The notes below the pieces were generated by a model that made no database searches, was not told the DNA's origin, and worked only from the letters and a program-made list of their open reading frames with translations. Positions 37,347 to 48,750 of a stretch of 64,000 nucleotides of DNA are shown here, one piece after another (position 1 is the first letter of the stretch; each line of letters starts with the position of its first letter). The stretch is from Ancylobacter crimeensis (GTDB taxonomy: Bacteria > Pseudomonadota > Alphaproteobacteria > Rhizobiales > Xanthobacteraceae): positions 186,001 to 250,000 of the forward strand of contig NZ_JALKCH010000001.1 of the NCBI RefSeq assembly GCF_023016805.1. Direction: 5' to 3'. Made by a program: the position numbers and the translations under genes.

Positions 37347-37553
37347 CGGCATTGCCCTTCGGTCCGCAATGGGCCATGTAGCCCCGGTGGCGGCGGGGCG
37401 CGGCGGCATCTTTACCGGCCGGCCGGTCGCGATACGGCCATAGTTCGCCCCCACACGTCGCGGCAGGGCGATCGGATTCATCCGCGCCGACGCTGCGTCA
37501 TCCGGGGATGGTGACGAAGCTGGTCGGACGGGCAGACATGGGGTCGGGGCGGC

Positions 37554-39986
37554 ATGCGGCTGCTTCTGCGTTTTCTTGGATTCTGTTTCGCCCTCGGCAC
37601 GATCGTGTTCGTCATCGCCGGGGCGGGCGCGGCCTATTTCGTCTGGAAGTTCTCGCAGGACCTGCCGGACTATACGCAGCTCCAGAACTACGAGCCGCCG
37701 GTGATGACCCGCGTCCATGCCGCGGACGGCTCGCTGCTGGCGGAATACGCCAAGGAGCGCCGGCTCTATCTGCCGATCCAGAACATTCCCAAGCTGCTGA
37801 TCGAGGCCTTCATCTCGGCCGAGGATAAGAACTTCTATTCCCACAGCGGTGTCGACATCACCGGCATCGGCCGCGCCGCGGTGTCCTACATCCAGAACTA
37901 CGGCTCCGGCCGCCGCCCGCAGGGTGCCTCGACCATAACCCAGCAGGTCGCCAAGAACTTCCTGCTCACCAACGAGCTGTCGATCGATCGCAAGATCAAG
38001 GAAGCGCTGCTAGCGCTGCGCATCGAGCGCACCTATTCCAAGGACAAGATCCTCGAGCTCTATCTCAACGAGATCTATCTCGGCATCGGCGCCTATGGCG
38101 TGGCCGCGGCCTCGCTGCTCTATTTCGACAAGTCGGTGAACGAACTCGACATCGCGCAGGTCGCCTATCTTGCCGCATTGCCGAAGGGCCCGAACAATTA
38201 TCACCCCATCCGCGAGCACGACGCCGCCGTCGCCCGCCGCAACTGGGTGATCGACCGCATGGCCGAGAACGGCTACATCACCGCCGAGCAGGCCGAGAAG
38301 GCCAAGGCCGAGCCGCTCGACGTGACCTCGCGGCCGACCGGCGCCCACATCTTCTCCGCCGAATATTTTGCCGAGGACGTGCGCCGCGAGATCGCCTCCC
38401 GCTACGGCGAGGACAAGCTCTATGGCGGCGGCCTCTCGGTGCGCACCACGCTCAATCCCAAGCTGCAGGTCATCGCCAAGAAGGCGCTGCTGGACGGGCT
38501 CACCCGCTTCGACGAGCAGCGCGGCTATCGCGGCGCGATCACGGTGATCGAGCCGAGCGGCGACTGGGGCGGGCGGCTTTCGCAGGTGCGCTCCTTCGGC
38601 GACATTCCCTGGCGCCTCGCCGTGGTGCTGGAGGCGGGCGGCGACACCGCGAAGATCGGCCTGCAGCCGCTGCGCGACAAGTCCGGCCAGTTCGAAACCC
38701 AGCGCCAGGTCGGCGTCGTCACCGCAGAAGGCGTGAAATGGGCGCTGCGCGGCAAGAAGGGCGTTTCCTCCGTCCTCAAGGCCGGGGACGTCATCTATGT
38801 CGAGCCGATCGACGGCAAGGACGGGCAGTGGCGCCTGCGCCAGCAGCCCAAGGTCGAGGGCGCGCTCGTCGCCATGGACCAGTGGACCGGCCGCGTGCTC
38901 GCCATGGTAGGCGGATTCTCCTTCGAGGAGAGCCAGTTCAACCGCGCCACGCAGGCCTATCGCCAGCCGGGCTCCTCCTTCAAGCCGATCGTCTATTCCT
39001 CCGCGCTGGACAATGGCTACACGCCGTCCTCCATCGTGCTGGACGCGCCGTTCGAGCTGAATCAGGCCGGGCAGGCCACGTGGCGGCCGGAGAACTATTC
39101 CGGCAAGTTCTACGGCCCGCAGACGCTGCGCTTCGGCCTCGAACAGTCGCGCAACGTGATGACGGTGCGGCTCGCCAACGACATCGGCATGCCGACCATC
39201 GTGGAATATGCCAAGCGCTTCGGAGTGTATGACAATCTGATGCCGGTGCTCTCCATGGCGCTCGGCGCCGGCGAGACCACGGTGATGCGCATGGTTTCGG
39301 CCTATTCCGAGCTCGCCAATGGCGGCGTGAAGATCAAGCCGACCCTGATCGACCGCATCCAGGACCGCTACGGCAAGACCATCTACCGCCACGACGAGCG
39401 CGTCTGCCAGGGCTGCGATTCCGACAACTGGCAGAACCAGCCCGAGCCGACGCTGGTGGATCACCGCGAGCAGGTGATCGACCCGATGACTGCCTACCAG
39501 ATCACGTCGATGATGGAAGGCGTGGTCCAGCGCGGCACCGGCGTGGCTCTGAAGGAACTGGGCAAGCCGGTGGCGGGCAAGACCGGCACCACCAATGACG
39601 AGAAGGACGCCTGGTTCGTCGGCTTCACGCCGGACATGGTGGTCGGCGTCTATCTCGGCTTCGATACCCCGAAGCCGATGGGCAAGGGCTCGACCGGCGG
39701 CCTGATCGCCGCCCCGGTGGTGCGCGACTTCATGAAGGTCGCGTTGGCGGATCGTCCGGCCGTGCCGTTCCGCGTGCCGCCGGGCATCAAGCTGATCCGC
39801 GTCAATCCCAAGACCGGCATGCGCGCCGGCCCGGGCGAGGCGTCGATCCTCGAAGGCTTCAAGCCGGGCACCGCGCCGCCGGACAGCTATTATGTCGCCG
39901 GCGGCGGCGGTGGCGGCAGCTCGGGCGTGGTGACGCCCGATGCCGACCGCGCGGTGGGCGCCGACGGCACCGGCGGGCTCTATTGA
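37554..39986 (+). CDS. mrcA: Penicillin-binding protein 1A (bifunctional)
   Basis: Class A PBP with glycosyltransferase and transpeptidase activities for peptidoglycan synthesis. 810 residues: an N-terminal membrane anchor (about residues 4-32), a GT51 domain (EAFISAEDKNFYSHSGVD, GASTITQQVAKNFLL near 120-135, RKIKEALLALRIER), an OB-like insertion, and a transpeptidase domain with SSFK near residue 480 (PGSSFKPIVYSS), SRN near 535 and KTGTT near 680. A Gly-rich tail ends the protein. The amidase gene lies 207 bases upstream. Confidence 0.96.
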   Translation: MRLLLRFLGFCFALGTIVFVIAGAGAAYFVWKFSQDLPDYTQLQNYEPPVMTRVHAADGSLLAEYAKERRLYLPIQNIPKLLIEAFISAEDKNFYSHSGVDITGIGRAAVSYIQNYGSGRRPQGASTITQQVAKNFLLTNELSIDRKIKEALLALRIERTYSKDKILELYLNEIYLGIGAYGVAAASLLYFDKSVNELDIAQVAYLAALPKGPNNYHPIREHDAAVARRNWVIDRMAENGYITAEQAEKAKAEPLDVTSRPTGAHIFSAEYFAEDVRREIASRYGEDKLYGGGLSVRTTLNPKLQVIAKKALLDGLTRFDEQRGYRGAITVIEPSGDWGGRLSQVRSFGDIPWRLAVVLEAGGDTAKIGLQPLRDKSGQFETQRQVGVVTAEGVKWALRGKKGVSSVLKAGDVIYVEPIDGKDGQWRLRQQPKVEGALVAMDQWTGRVLAMVGGFSFEESQFNRATQAYRQPGSSFKPIVYSSALDNGYTPSSIVLDAPFELNQAGQATWRPENYSGKFYGPQTLRFGLEQSRNVMTVRLANDIGMPTIVEYAKRFGVYDNLMPVLSMALGAGETTVMRMVSAYSELANGGVKIKPTLIDRIQDRYGKTIYRHDERVCQGCDSDNWQNQPEPTLVDHREQVIDPMTAYQITSMMEGVVQRGTGVALKELGKPVAGKTGTTNDEKDAWFVGFTPDMVVGVYLGFDTPKPMGKGSTGGLIAAPVVRDFMKVALADRPAVPFRVPPGIKLIRVNPKTGMRAGPGEASILEGFKPGTAPPDSYYVAGGGGGGSSGVVTPDADRAVGADGTGGLY

Positions 39987-40010
39987 GGCTGCGTTTCGGA
40001 TGAGGCGATG

Positions 40011-40041
40011 AGGGGCCGGCGCGCTGCGACCGGCCCTTTTT
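40011..40041 (+). terminator. Terminator after PBP1A
   Basis: GGGCCGG (40013-40019) pairs with CCGGCCC (40030-40036), followed by TTTTT. It ends just before the stop of the convergent GST gene at 40042. Confidence 0.85.
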
Positions 40042-40665
40042 CTATCCGATCGGCCAGCGCCGGAAGGCGTCCAGTGCCTCGGCCTGCTCCGTCAGTGCCG
40101 CAAGGGCGGGCAGGGGGGTGCCGGCGAGCGCGTCGGGCCGCATATGGCGGGTGAAGCTCAGCGTCACCGCCGCGGTGATGTCGGCCTGCAGGGGCCGGGC
40201 GCCGAACAGCCAGCCTTCGCCGCCGGCATGCGCCGCGACCTCGGCCTCCAGAGCGGCATAGGCGGCGTGGAGCTGGCCGCTCACCCGTTCGACCCAGGGC
40301 AGGTGCCGCCGCTCCTCGGGACGAAGCTGGTGTTCATAGACGAGCTGCACCGTTTTCTCGCAGGCGACCAGCGCAAGCCCGAGGATGCGCTGGGCGCGGG
40401 CGTGATCGGTGAGCGACGCCGGGGCGAGGCTGGCATCTGGCCCGGCCAGCCGCTCGGCATGTTCGAGGATGAGGGTCGAATCCATCAGCACCACGCCCTC
40501 GTCGGTCACGAGGCTCGGCGCCTTCACCACCGGGTTGATGGCGGCGAAGGCTTCGAAATGGCGGAACACGGAAAGGGATTCATGCTCGAACGGCAGGCCG
40601 AGCCGGTCGAGCGAGATCGCGACGCGCCGGACATAGGGCGAATCGAGCATGCCGATGAGGCGCAT
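40042..40665 (-). CDS. Glutathione S-transferase family protein
   Basis: A 207-residue protein with an N-terminal thioredoxin-like domain (MRLIGMLDSPYVRRVAISLDRLGLPFEHESLSVF) and a helical C-terminal domain. The glutathione gamma-Glu site is in DSTLILEHAE near residue 65. The position after the first strand is Ser (LDSPYVRR), which fits a Ser-type GST. ATG 40665 begins the conserved domain; longer in-frame starts up to 40797 reach into the region upstream of the Lrp gene. Divergent from the Lrp regulator. Confidence 0.85.
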   Translation of the reverse strand: MRLIGMLDSPYVRRVAISLDRLGLPFEHESLSVFRHFEAFAAINPVVKAPSLVTDEGVVLMDSTLILEHAERLAGPDASLAPASLTDHARAQRILGLALVACEKTVQLVYEHQLRPEERRHLPWVERVSGQLHAAYAALEAEVAAHAGGEGWLFGARPLQADITAAVTLSFTRHMRPDALAGTPLPALAALTEQAEALDAFRRWPIG

Positions 40666-40787
40666 GGGAAGGTCCGTGGGTTGGGGCAGGGGTGTCGAAG
40701 GGTCGGGGATATCGAAGCGGCGTCGAGCATGGCAGAGTTCGCCGGGCCGGCACATGGCGAACCATCGGCCGGAAGAGGAAACGACCG

Positions 40788-41324
40788 ATGGATTCAAGGC
40801 CGGACCGGCGACCCGTCATCCCTACCGTCGCGCTGCCGCGCCCGGAGCGCGAGGCGCCCCCGCTCGATGAGCGCGACCTCGCCATCCTCGAGGCGCTGCA
40901 GGAGGATGGCCGTCTGCCGATCTCCGAGCTCGGCCGGCGCATCGGGCTGTCGCAGCCGGCGACCTCGGAGCGGGTGAAGCGACTGGAGGAGCGCGGCGTC
41001 ATCACCGGCTACGGCGCGCGCATCGACCTCGCCGCAATCGGCCTGCGCATGACCGCCATCATCCGCCTGCGCACCGCGCACGCGCACATCCGTGCCTGCC
41101 TCGACGCCTTCGCCGCCCTGCCCGCCATCGTCGAGGTGCACCGTGTGACCGGGGCCGACTGCTTCGTGCTGAAGGCCATCGTCCCGGCGCCGGAACATCT
41201 GGCGGTGATCGTCGATTCCATCGGCCGCTTCGGCGAGGTGACGACCTCGGTGGTGCTGCGCTCGGAGCCCGTTCGCCCGATTTCGCGCGCGCTGATGGAG
41301 GCGGCGCGGCGCAGGCCGGTGTGA
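40788..41324 (+). CDS. Lrp/AsnC family transcriptional regulator
   Basis: 178 residues: N-terminal HTH ([50 protein letters not shown], residues about 26-75) and a C-terminal RAM effector domain ([18 protein letters not shown]). An N-terminal extension of about 25 residues precedes the HTH. ATG 40788 follows GGAAGAGGAAACG. It may control the divergent GST gene; the 122-base spacer has no obvious palindromic operator that I could see. Confidence 0.92.
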   Translation: MDSRPDRRPVIPTVALPRPEREAPPLDERDLAILEALQEDGRLPISELGRRIGLSQPATSERVKRLEERGVITGYGARIDLAAIGLRMTAIIRLRTAHAHIRACLDAFAALPAIVEVHRVTGADCFVLKAIVPAPEHLAVIVDSIGRFGEVTTSVVLRSEPVRPISRALMEAARRRPV

Positions 41325-41415
41325 AGCGCCGACCGAACGCATCGCGGGGCGTTTACAGCACCGCCCTTCGCCTCTATTTTCCGCGCCTTTCCGACTGAAC
41401 CCGAGAGTGACCGCC

Positions 41416-42546
<1,131 letters not shown>

Positions 42547-42959
42547 ACGGCCGGGCGTGAGGGAGCGCGCGCGGGGCCGTGCCCCGCGGCCCGTCCGTTC
42601 CCCCCGCCTTTCTTCACTGTCGCCGTCGTCGGCCCCGTGATCCTGCTCGCAGCGGAGGCGTCGCGATGGAGCCCGTGGTGGAGCACCTCATCTCCGCGAA
42701 CCCGTCATGCCGGACGGCCGGCAGGCCGATCCGGGATCTTTCCGGCCCCCAGGCGCGGAGGAGGACCGGACGTGGCGTCGGCAAGAGGATGGACCCGGTC
42801 GCCTGCGATCCCGGCTCCGCGCTCTGCTGAGGCCGGGATGACGAGGGGCGGTCCGTGACGACGAGGAGCGGGCGGCCGGAGCGGCGTTCGAAGGCCGTGG
42901 CCGGAGGGCGAGGGTAAGGAGCGGTCGTCCGCCCGTTCCTACGCCTGTCCCGCGCCCTC
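42547..42959. other. Spacer between prfB and the Bcp gene with a diverged inverted-repeat element
   Basis: No gene seen. A roughly 145-base segment is bounded by CCCGTCATGCCGG (about 42703) and CCGGGATGACGAGGG (ending about 42846), whose complement CCCTCGTCATCCCGG matches the left end with two differences. Inside are several GATCCGGG/CCCGG palindromic pieces. Similar pieces occur at 56630-56750. This looks like a decayed extragenic or MITE-like repeat of a kind common in Hyphomicrobiales. A GCGGGGC-CGT-GCCCCGC hairpin just after prfB (about 42572-42588) may aid termination. Confidence 0.4.
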
Positions 42960-43424
42960 TCACAACCCCCGCGCCGCCTCCAGCACCTCGGCGGCATGGC
43001 CGGGAACCTTCACCCTGTGCCACACCCGCGCGATGCGGCCGGCGGCGTCGATCAGCACCGTGGTGCGCTCAATGCCCATGAAGGCGCGGCCATACATGCT
43101 TTTTTCCTTCCACACCCCATAGGCCTCCAGCAGCGCGTGCGCTTCATCGCCCGCCAGCGGGAAAGAAATCGCGTGCTTTGTGCGGAAATTGGCCAGCTTC
43201 TTCGCGCTGTCGGCCGAGATGCCGAGGAGCGCCGTATCCGTCTTCTCAAAATCGGCCGCCAGCGCATTGAAATCGTTGGTTTCGTTGGTACATCCGGGTG
43301 TTCCCGCCTTGGGGAAGAAATAGAGCACGAGCTTGCGTCCGCGAAAATCCGCCAGGGTGAGCGGCATGCCCCGGTCGTCGATCAGCGCGAATGCGGGGGC
43401 GGGGCAGCCGGGCTCCAGGGTCAT
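42960..43424 (-). CDS. bcp: Thioredoxin-dependent peroxiredoxin, Bcp/PrxQ type
   Basis: Reduces hydroperoxides. The 154-residue protein has the peroxidatic Cys in FPKAGTPGCTNETNDF near residue 46. The usual family motif is PKDNTPGCTxEA, so the Asp-Asn pair is replaced by Ala-Gly and the Cys six residues before or after used as resolving residue in many PrxQ is not evident; it may be a 1-Cys form. The rest (LLGISADSAKKLANFRTKHAISFPLAGDE) is standard. Confidence 0.9.
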   Translation of the reverse strand: MTLEPGCPAPAFALIDDRGMPLTLADFRGRKLVLYFFPKAGTPGCTNETNDFNALAADFEKTDTALLGISADSAKKLANFRTKHAISFPLAGDEAHALLEAYGVWKEKSMYGRAFMGIERTTVLIDAAGRIARVWHRVKVPGHAAEVLEAARGL

Positions 43425-43684
43425 CTGCCTTCCTTTCGTCGGTTTTGTCGGGGAATCCGCATGGGGGGATTACGGGCGGATGCTGCGCGATGCCATCCTC
43501 GCCGGATCGGCGAATCGTCGCTGCGGCGCGGGGTTTCGGCAGGGGAAGCACCTCCCGTCGGGCAGTATGGCTGACCGATGGGGAAAGAGCTTCTTATTCA
43601 ATAGGCTGCAGCATGCTCTGATCGAGGGGCCTCGGGCTTCCGCGGAATGTGCTTCAGGCGTGCGGGCGGAGAACGGCACACGCA

Positions 43685-46600
43685 ATGACGGACGAGGTCA
43701 GGCGAAAAGGCGGGACGGTGCGCGGCAGGCTGCGCCTGCGCCGGAGGGCGCGCGTCGTCGCTCCGGCCGGCGGCATCCCCGGCTCTCGTCCGCGCCTGCG
43801 GGCCTGGCGGGTGGCGCGTCTGTGCGGCGTCTCCGCGCTCGGCCTGTGCGGGCTCGTGGTGGCGCTGTGCGTCGCGGTCTATGCGCTGGTCGTGTCCGGC
43901 TTCGTCGGCATCGACATGATCCGGCCCTTCGTGGTCCGCGAACTGGAAAAGCGCCTCGGCGGCGGCGAGACGGTGGAGATCGGCTCCATCACCTCGGCGC
44001 GCAGCGAGGCGGGCGATTTCCTGGTCCGCGTCAACGACATCGTGGTGCGCAACCAGAGGGCGGAGGTCATCGCCAGCGCGCCGCAGGCCGAGATCGGCAT
44101 CCAGACCTCGCTGCTGCCCTGGCGCTCGGCGCCGCAGCGCATTGCGCTTGTCGGCGCTGAGCTCACCGTCCATCTCACCGCCAATGGCGACCTCACCATC
44201 GCGACCGGGCGCGGCGCCAAGCCGCTGCGCGCGCCCCACGGCCATGGCGAAGCCCGACCGCCCGACATGGATGCGGCTGCGCCTGCCGCCATCCCGCCCG
44301 CTGCGACGAGCGCTGCCGACGCGACGCCCCCGGCGGGTGCCGCTCCCGAGGCGCCGGCGGCTCCCTCCCAGGCGCCGGCGGCTCCCGCCGCCGTCGATCC
44401 GGCCCGCATCCCCGCGCTCGCCGCGCTGGCGAACCTCATCGACGAGGGCGGCTTCGGCGGCTCGGCGTTGACAGATATCGGCTTGCGCAACGGCACGCTG
44501 CGGGTGGAGAGCGAGGCCAGCGGACGGCAATGGGTGTTCGACCACATCAATCTCGATGTGAGCCGGCCGCTGGATGGCGGCGTAAGGCTGGATTTCTCGT
44601 CCAGTGGCGCCAATGGCCCGTGGACGGCGCGGGCGGCGATGGGGCCGGACCTCGGCGGCAACCGCACGATCGAGCTGAACGTCGCGAACCTGTCGCCCCA
44701 CGACCTGATGATCGCGGCCGGCAAGAGCGACGACGGGATGATCGCGACCTCGCCGCTGGGCCTCGATGTTTCGGGCCGCATCGACGACGAGGGCCGCATT
44801 CTCGTCGCGGACGGCAAGGCCATGATCGGCGCGGGCAAGCTCCAGCTCGGCTCGGACGCCGCCGGCATGATGCTGCTGGACGCTATCTCGCTCGCCCTGC
44901 GCTTCGACCGCAGCTCGCGGGTGCTCTCGCTGCAGCCGCTCACGATCAAGGCGAAACCGATGGATCTGGCGCTCGGCGCCGACATCGCCGTCCCGGCGAC
45001 GATGGGTGAGCCTTGGGTGCTGACCCCCACGACGCTGCATGCGTCCTTCGGCGGCGGTGGCCCGGATGCGGAGAAGGAAGCGCCGCTTGTGCTCGACAAG
45101 GTGTCGGGCCGGCTCACCTACGAGCCGGCGACGCGCCGCCTTGTCATTGGCAGCAGCACCTTTTCCGGCGCCAAGGGCGGGGTAACGCTGGACGGCATGT
45201 TCGACGCCGGCATTCCCGATCCGGTGCTGACCCTCAATGTCGTCGGTACCCCGATGTCGGCGACGTCGCTCAAGCGGCTCTGGCCGATCATCGCCGCGCC
45301 GGATGTGCGGCGCTGGATTTACGAGCATGTGGCGGCCGGTGACATCACCCGCGCCGTCATCCGCTTCGCCGCGCCGCTTTCCTCCATCGGCAACAAGGAC
45401 AAGCCGCTGCCCACCGAGGGCGCCTCCATCGACATCGCCGGCAAGAACGGCGTGCTGAAGCCGGCGCCCGGCCTTCCGCCGCTGCGCAATGCCGAGATCG
45501 CCGTTCAGGCCACCGGCACGTCCGCCCATGCGGTCGCCACGAATTCCGTGGTGGACACGCCCGGCGGCCGGCGGCTCACCCTCACGCAGGGCGTGCTCGA
45601 CGTGCCCGACACGGTGATGCCGAACCCCAAGGCCAAGCTCAGCGTGCAGGTGGAGGGTCCCGCCGCCGCCGCCGCCGACATGCTGTCCACTCCTGCGCTC
45701 AAGAGTCCCGGCAACGAGCAGTTCGACCCCGCCGGCATTCGCGGCAATATCAGCGGCACGGCGCAGATCGACCTCACTTTGCGCCAACCGATGACGGCGG
45801 CCGATGTCGACTACGCCTTCGAGGCCGATCTGTCCGATTTCGCGGTCGACAAGATCTTCCAGGGCCAGAAGCTCGACGATGCCACGGTGAAACTGTTCGC
45901 GACCCCGAGTGCCACCTTGCTGCGCGGCGAAGGAAAGTTCGCCGGCGCGCCCGCCAGCTTCGAGATCAACCGCCCGCGCGACCGCGGCGACATGACCTTC
46001 CGCTTCGCCGCCAATCTCGACGATGGCGCCCGCGACCGGCTCGACATCGACATGCCGGGCCTCGGCGGTACGGTCGGGGTGAAGCTCGACGGCACTATGA
46101 ATGCCAAGGATAAGACCGCGCAGATCGAGCTGGATCTCACCAATGCCCGCCTCGCCGAACTGGTGCCCGGCTGGTCGAAGCCCGCCGGCAAGCCGGCCAA
46201 GCTCACGGCCGACGCGCTCATACGCGCCGATGGCACCAACATCGACGACCTCGTGGTGACGGGCCCGGGCGTGAACATCCGCGGTTCGGTGAAGCTCGAC
46301 GCCAAGGCGCAGCTCGTCTCCGCCAATCTGCCGACCTTCCAGCTCTCCGACGGCGACAAGGCCAGCGTGAAGCTGGAGCAGAAGGACGACGTCTCGAAGA
46401 TTACGGTGCGCGGCGAGGTGATCGAGGCGAGGGCCTTCCTCAAGAGCCTGCTCGACACGCCAATCGCCAGCACCAGCGCGCAGAAGAAGCCGGCGGACAT
46501 TGATCTCGACGTCAATCTCGGCGTCGTGAAGGGCAATAATGGCGAGGTGCTGCGGCAGGCCGTGCTCCAGCTTTCGCGGCGCGACGGTGCGCTGCGCAAG

Positions 46601-47302
46601 CTGATGCTCGCTGCACTGGTCGGCCGAAATGGCGGTGTGAAGGGCGATATCGTCACCGACCCCACCGGCCGGCCGATGCTGCAGATCGGCACCACCGATG
46701 CGGGCGCGCTGCTGCGATTCGTCGACTTCTATTCGCGGATCTATGGCGGCGACCTGTGGGTCAGCGTCGACCCGCCGACCGGGCGCAACACGCCGCAGGA
46801 CGGCACCGTCACGATGCGCGACTTCGCCATACGCGGCGAAGCCGGCATCGACCGCATGATGGCCGCCGCGCCCGACCGCTCGAAGGACGGCCGCGCCCAG
46901 GCCGGCGGCACCATGACCTTCCAGAAGCTGCAGATCGCCTTCCAACGGTCCGCCGGCAAGCTGCAGATCAAGGACGGCGCGGTGTGGGGCCCGTCGATCG
47001 GATCGACCTTCGACGGTTTGCTCGACTTCGCCGGTGACCGGATCTCGGTGCGCGGCACCTTCGTGCCGGCCTATGGGTTGAACAATCTGTTCAGCCGGCT
47101 GCCGGTGCTCGGCTTCTTCCTCGGCGGCGGCCCGAATGAGGGGTTGGTGGGCGTGACCTACGAGATCATCGGGCCGATGTCGGGACCGACACTGCGCATC
47201 AATCCCATCTCGGCGGTGGCGCCGGGCTTCCTGCGGAAGATCTTCGAGTTCCGCCAAGCCCCCGATCCGCGTCCGCCGGCCCTCGTTCCGGGCGGACGAT
47301 AG
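43685..47302 (+). CDS. AsmA/YhdP-like giant membrane-anchored protein
   Basis: A 1205-residue protein with a basic cytosolic N-terminus, one transmembrane helix (about residues 42-72: LCGVSALGLCGLVVALCVAVYALVV) and a very long periplasmic region of beta-strand repeats. The first part (IEIGSI..., SLLPWRSAPQRIAL) and the C-terminal part (GGTMTFQKLQIAFQRSAGKLQIKDGAVWGPSIGSTFDG, ending in ...FNNLFSRLPVLGFF-like sequence) fit the DUF3971/AsmA-like C-terminal domain of YhdP. Homologues are thought to form lipid-transfer bridges to the outer membrane. A Pro/Ala-rich insertion occurs near residues 195-245. The start is ATG 43685. Confidence 0.85.
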   Translation: MTDEVRRKGGTVRGRLRLRRRARVVAPAGGIPGSRPRLRAWRVARLCGVSALGLCGLVVALCVAVYALVVSGFVGIDMIRPFVVRELEKRLGGGETVEIGSITSARSEAGDFLVRVNDIVVRNQRAEVIASAPQAEIGIQTSLLPWRSAPQRIALVGAELTVHLTANGDLTIATGRGAKPLRAPHGHGEARPPDMDAAAPAAIPPAATSAADATPPAGAAPEAPAAPSQAPAAPAAVDPARIPALAALANLIDEGGFGGSALTDIGLRNGTLRVESEASGRQWVFDHINLDVSRPLDGGVRLDFSSSGANGPWTARAAMGPDLGGNRTIELNVANLSPHDLMIAAGKSDDGMIATSPLGLDVSGRIDDEGRILVADGKAMIGAGKLQLGSDAAGMMLLDAISLALRFDRSSRVLSLQPLTIKAKPMDLALGADIAVPATMGEPWVLTPTTLHASFGGGGPDAEKEAPLVLDKVSGRLTYEPATRRLVIGSSTFSGAKGGVTLDGMFDAGIPDPVLTLNVVGTPMSATSLKRLWPIIAAPDVRRWIYEHVAAGDITRAVIRFAAPLSSIGNKDKPLPTEGASIDIAGKNGVLKPAPGLPPLRNAEIAVQATGTSAHAVATNSVVDTPGGRRLTLTQGVLDVPDTVMPNPKAKLSVQVEGPAAAAADMLSTPALKSPGNEQFDPAGIRGNISGTAQIDLTLRQPMTAADVDYAFEADLSDFAVDKIFQGQKLDDATVKLFATPSATLLRGEGKFAGAPASFEINRPRDRGDMTFRFAANLDDGARDRLDIDMPGLGGTVGVKLDGTMNAKDKTAQIELDLTNARLAELVPGWSKPAGKPAKLTADALIRADGTNIDDLVVTGPGVNIRGSVKLDAKAQLVSANLPTFQLSDGDKASVKLEQKDDVSKITVRGEVIEARAFLKSLLDTPIASTSAQKKPADIDLDVNLGVVKGNNGEVLRQAVLQLSRRDGALRKLMLAALVGRNGGVKGDIVTDPTGRPMLQIGTTDAGALLRFVDFYSRIYGGDLWVSVDPPTGRNTPQDGTVTMRDFAIRGEAGIDRMMAAAPDRSKDGRAQAGGTMTFQKLQIAFQRSAGKLQIKDGAVWGPSIGSTFDGLLDFAGDRISVRGTFVPAYGLNNLFSRLPVLGFFLGGGPNEGLVGVTYEIIGPMSGPTLRINPISAVAPGFLRKIFEFRQAPDPRPPALVPGGR

Positions 47303-47346
47303 GGGCGGCGACCGATCGATTTTCGTGATGGATACCCGTGTCAGGG

Positions 47347-47381
47347 GTGAGACGCGCGGCGGGGGCCTTCGCGCGTCTCAC
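47347..47381. terminator. Inverted repeat between the YhdP-like gene and tyrS
   Basis: GTGAGACGCGCG (47347-47358) and its perfect complement (47370-47381), loop of 11. It separates two convergent genes. There is no T tract, so terminator function is inferred from position. Confidence 0.5.
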
Positions 47382-47410
47382 TGGACTCATCGTCCACCTG
47401 ACTGCACTGA

Positions 47411-48667
47411 TCAGACCGCCTTCAGCAGCACATGCTTCTTCTTGCCGAGCGAGAGCTTCACGACGCCTTCGGCACTGAGGTCGCGGCCGGTGATGACGGC
47501 CTTCTCATCGGTCACGGTCGCGTCGTTGACCTTGAGCCCGCCGCCCTTCACCTGCCGCCGCGCTTCGCCATTGGAGGCGACGAGACCCGCCTTCTCGGCA
47601 AAGGCCGCAAGCACGCCGATTCCGGCTTCCAGCTCGGCCGCCGGCACCTCGACGGTCGGCAGATCGGCGGAGATGCCGCCTTCCTCGAAGGTCCGCCGCG
47701 CCGCCTCGGCCGCCGCCTCCGCCGCTGCGCGACCGTGCAGCATGGCGGTCACCTCGGTGGCGAAGATCTTCTTGACGTCGTTGATCTCCGAGCCGCCGAC
47801 AGCCGACAGCCGGGCGATCTCGTCCATCGGCAAGGTCGTGTAAAGCTTGAGGAATCGGCCGACGTCGGCATCCTCGACGTTGCGCCAGTACTGCCAGAAT
47901 TCGTAAGGGCCCAGCATATCCGGGTTCAGCCACACCGCCCCGTTCACCGACTTGCCCATCTTGGCGCCCGACGCCGTGGTGAGCAGCGGCGAGGTTAGGG
48001 CATAGAGCTGCGGCGTGCCCATGCGATGGCCGAGGTCGATGCCGTTGATGATGTTGCCCCACTGGTCGGAACCGCCCATCTGCAACCGCACATCGTACCG
48101 CTTGTTCAGCTCGACGAAGTCGTAGGCCTGCAGGATCATGTAGTTGAATTCGAGGAAGGACAGCGACTGCTCGCGATCCAACCGCGTCTTCACGCTGTCG
48201 AAGGACAGCATGCGGTTGACCGAGAAGTGCCGGCCGACATCGCGCAGGAATTCCAGATAGTTGAGCTCTCGCAACCACTTGGCATTGTTGATCATGAGGG
48301 CATCGCTCTTGCCCTCGCCATAGGCGAGATAGTTGGCAAAGACGCGCTTGATCGAGGAAATATTGGCCTCGATCGTGTCGACGGTCATGAGCTGCCGGGC
48401 CTCGTCCTTGAAGGACGGATCGCCCACCATGCCAGTGCCGCCTCCCATGAGCGAGATCGGGCGATGCCCGGTCTTCTGCAGCCAGTGCAGCAGCATGATC
48501 TGGATGAGGCCGCCGGCATGGAGCGAGGGAGCGGTAGGGTCGAAGCCGATATAGGCCGTCACCGTTTCCCTGGCGAACAGGTCGTCGAGGCCCGCCTCGT
48601 CGGAAACCTGGTGGATGTAGCCGCGCTCATGGAGCGTGTGGAGGAAATCGGAGCGGTATGTGGTCAT
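47411..48667 (-). CDS. tyrS: Tyrosyl-tRNA synthetase
   Basis: 418-residue class I synthetase charging tRNA-Tyr. Seen: the HIGH-like segment [14 protein letters not shown] near residue 43, the tyrosine pocket [16 protein letters not shown] near 197, the KMSKS-like loop [13 protein letters not shown] near 235, and a C-terminal S4 RNA-binding domain (residues about 350-418, [15 protein letters not shown]). The start ATG 48667 faces anmK across an 83-base divergent spacer. Confidence 0.97.
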   Translation of the reverse strand: MTTYRSDFLHTLHERGYIHQVSDEAGLDDLFARETVTAYIGFDPTAPSLHAGGLIQIMLLHWLQKTGHRPISLMGGGTGMVGDPSFKDEARQLMTVDTIEANISSIKRVFANYLAYGEGKSDALMINNAKWLRELNYLEFLRDVGRHFSVNRMLSFDSVKTRLDREQSLSFLEFNYMILQAYDFVELNKRYDVRLQMGGSDQWGNIINGIDLGHRMGTPQLYALTSPLLTTASGAKMGKSVNGAVWLNPDMLGPYEFWQYWRNVEDADVGRFLKLYTTLPMDEIARLSAVGGSEINDVKKIFATEVTAMLHGRAAAEAAAEAARRTFEEGGISADLPTVEVPAAELEAGIGVLAAFAEKAGLVASNGEARRQVKGGGLKVNDATVTDEKAVITGRDLSAEGVVKLSLGKKKHVLLKAV

Positions 48668-48750
48668 GTGAAGCCTGCGGACATAAACGCAATGGTGATG
48701 CCGGCGGGTCTAGTAACAGCTTCACGGCACGAACGCACCCGGGGGATGGC

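Noticed and set aside
43598..47257. A 1219-codon open frame antisense to the AsmA/YhdP-like gene
   Set aside because: Composition is typical of a GC-rich shadow frame (Arg/His/Gly-rich, no family pattern), and the plus-strand gene has an anchor, a proper start and conserved ends.
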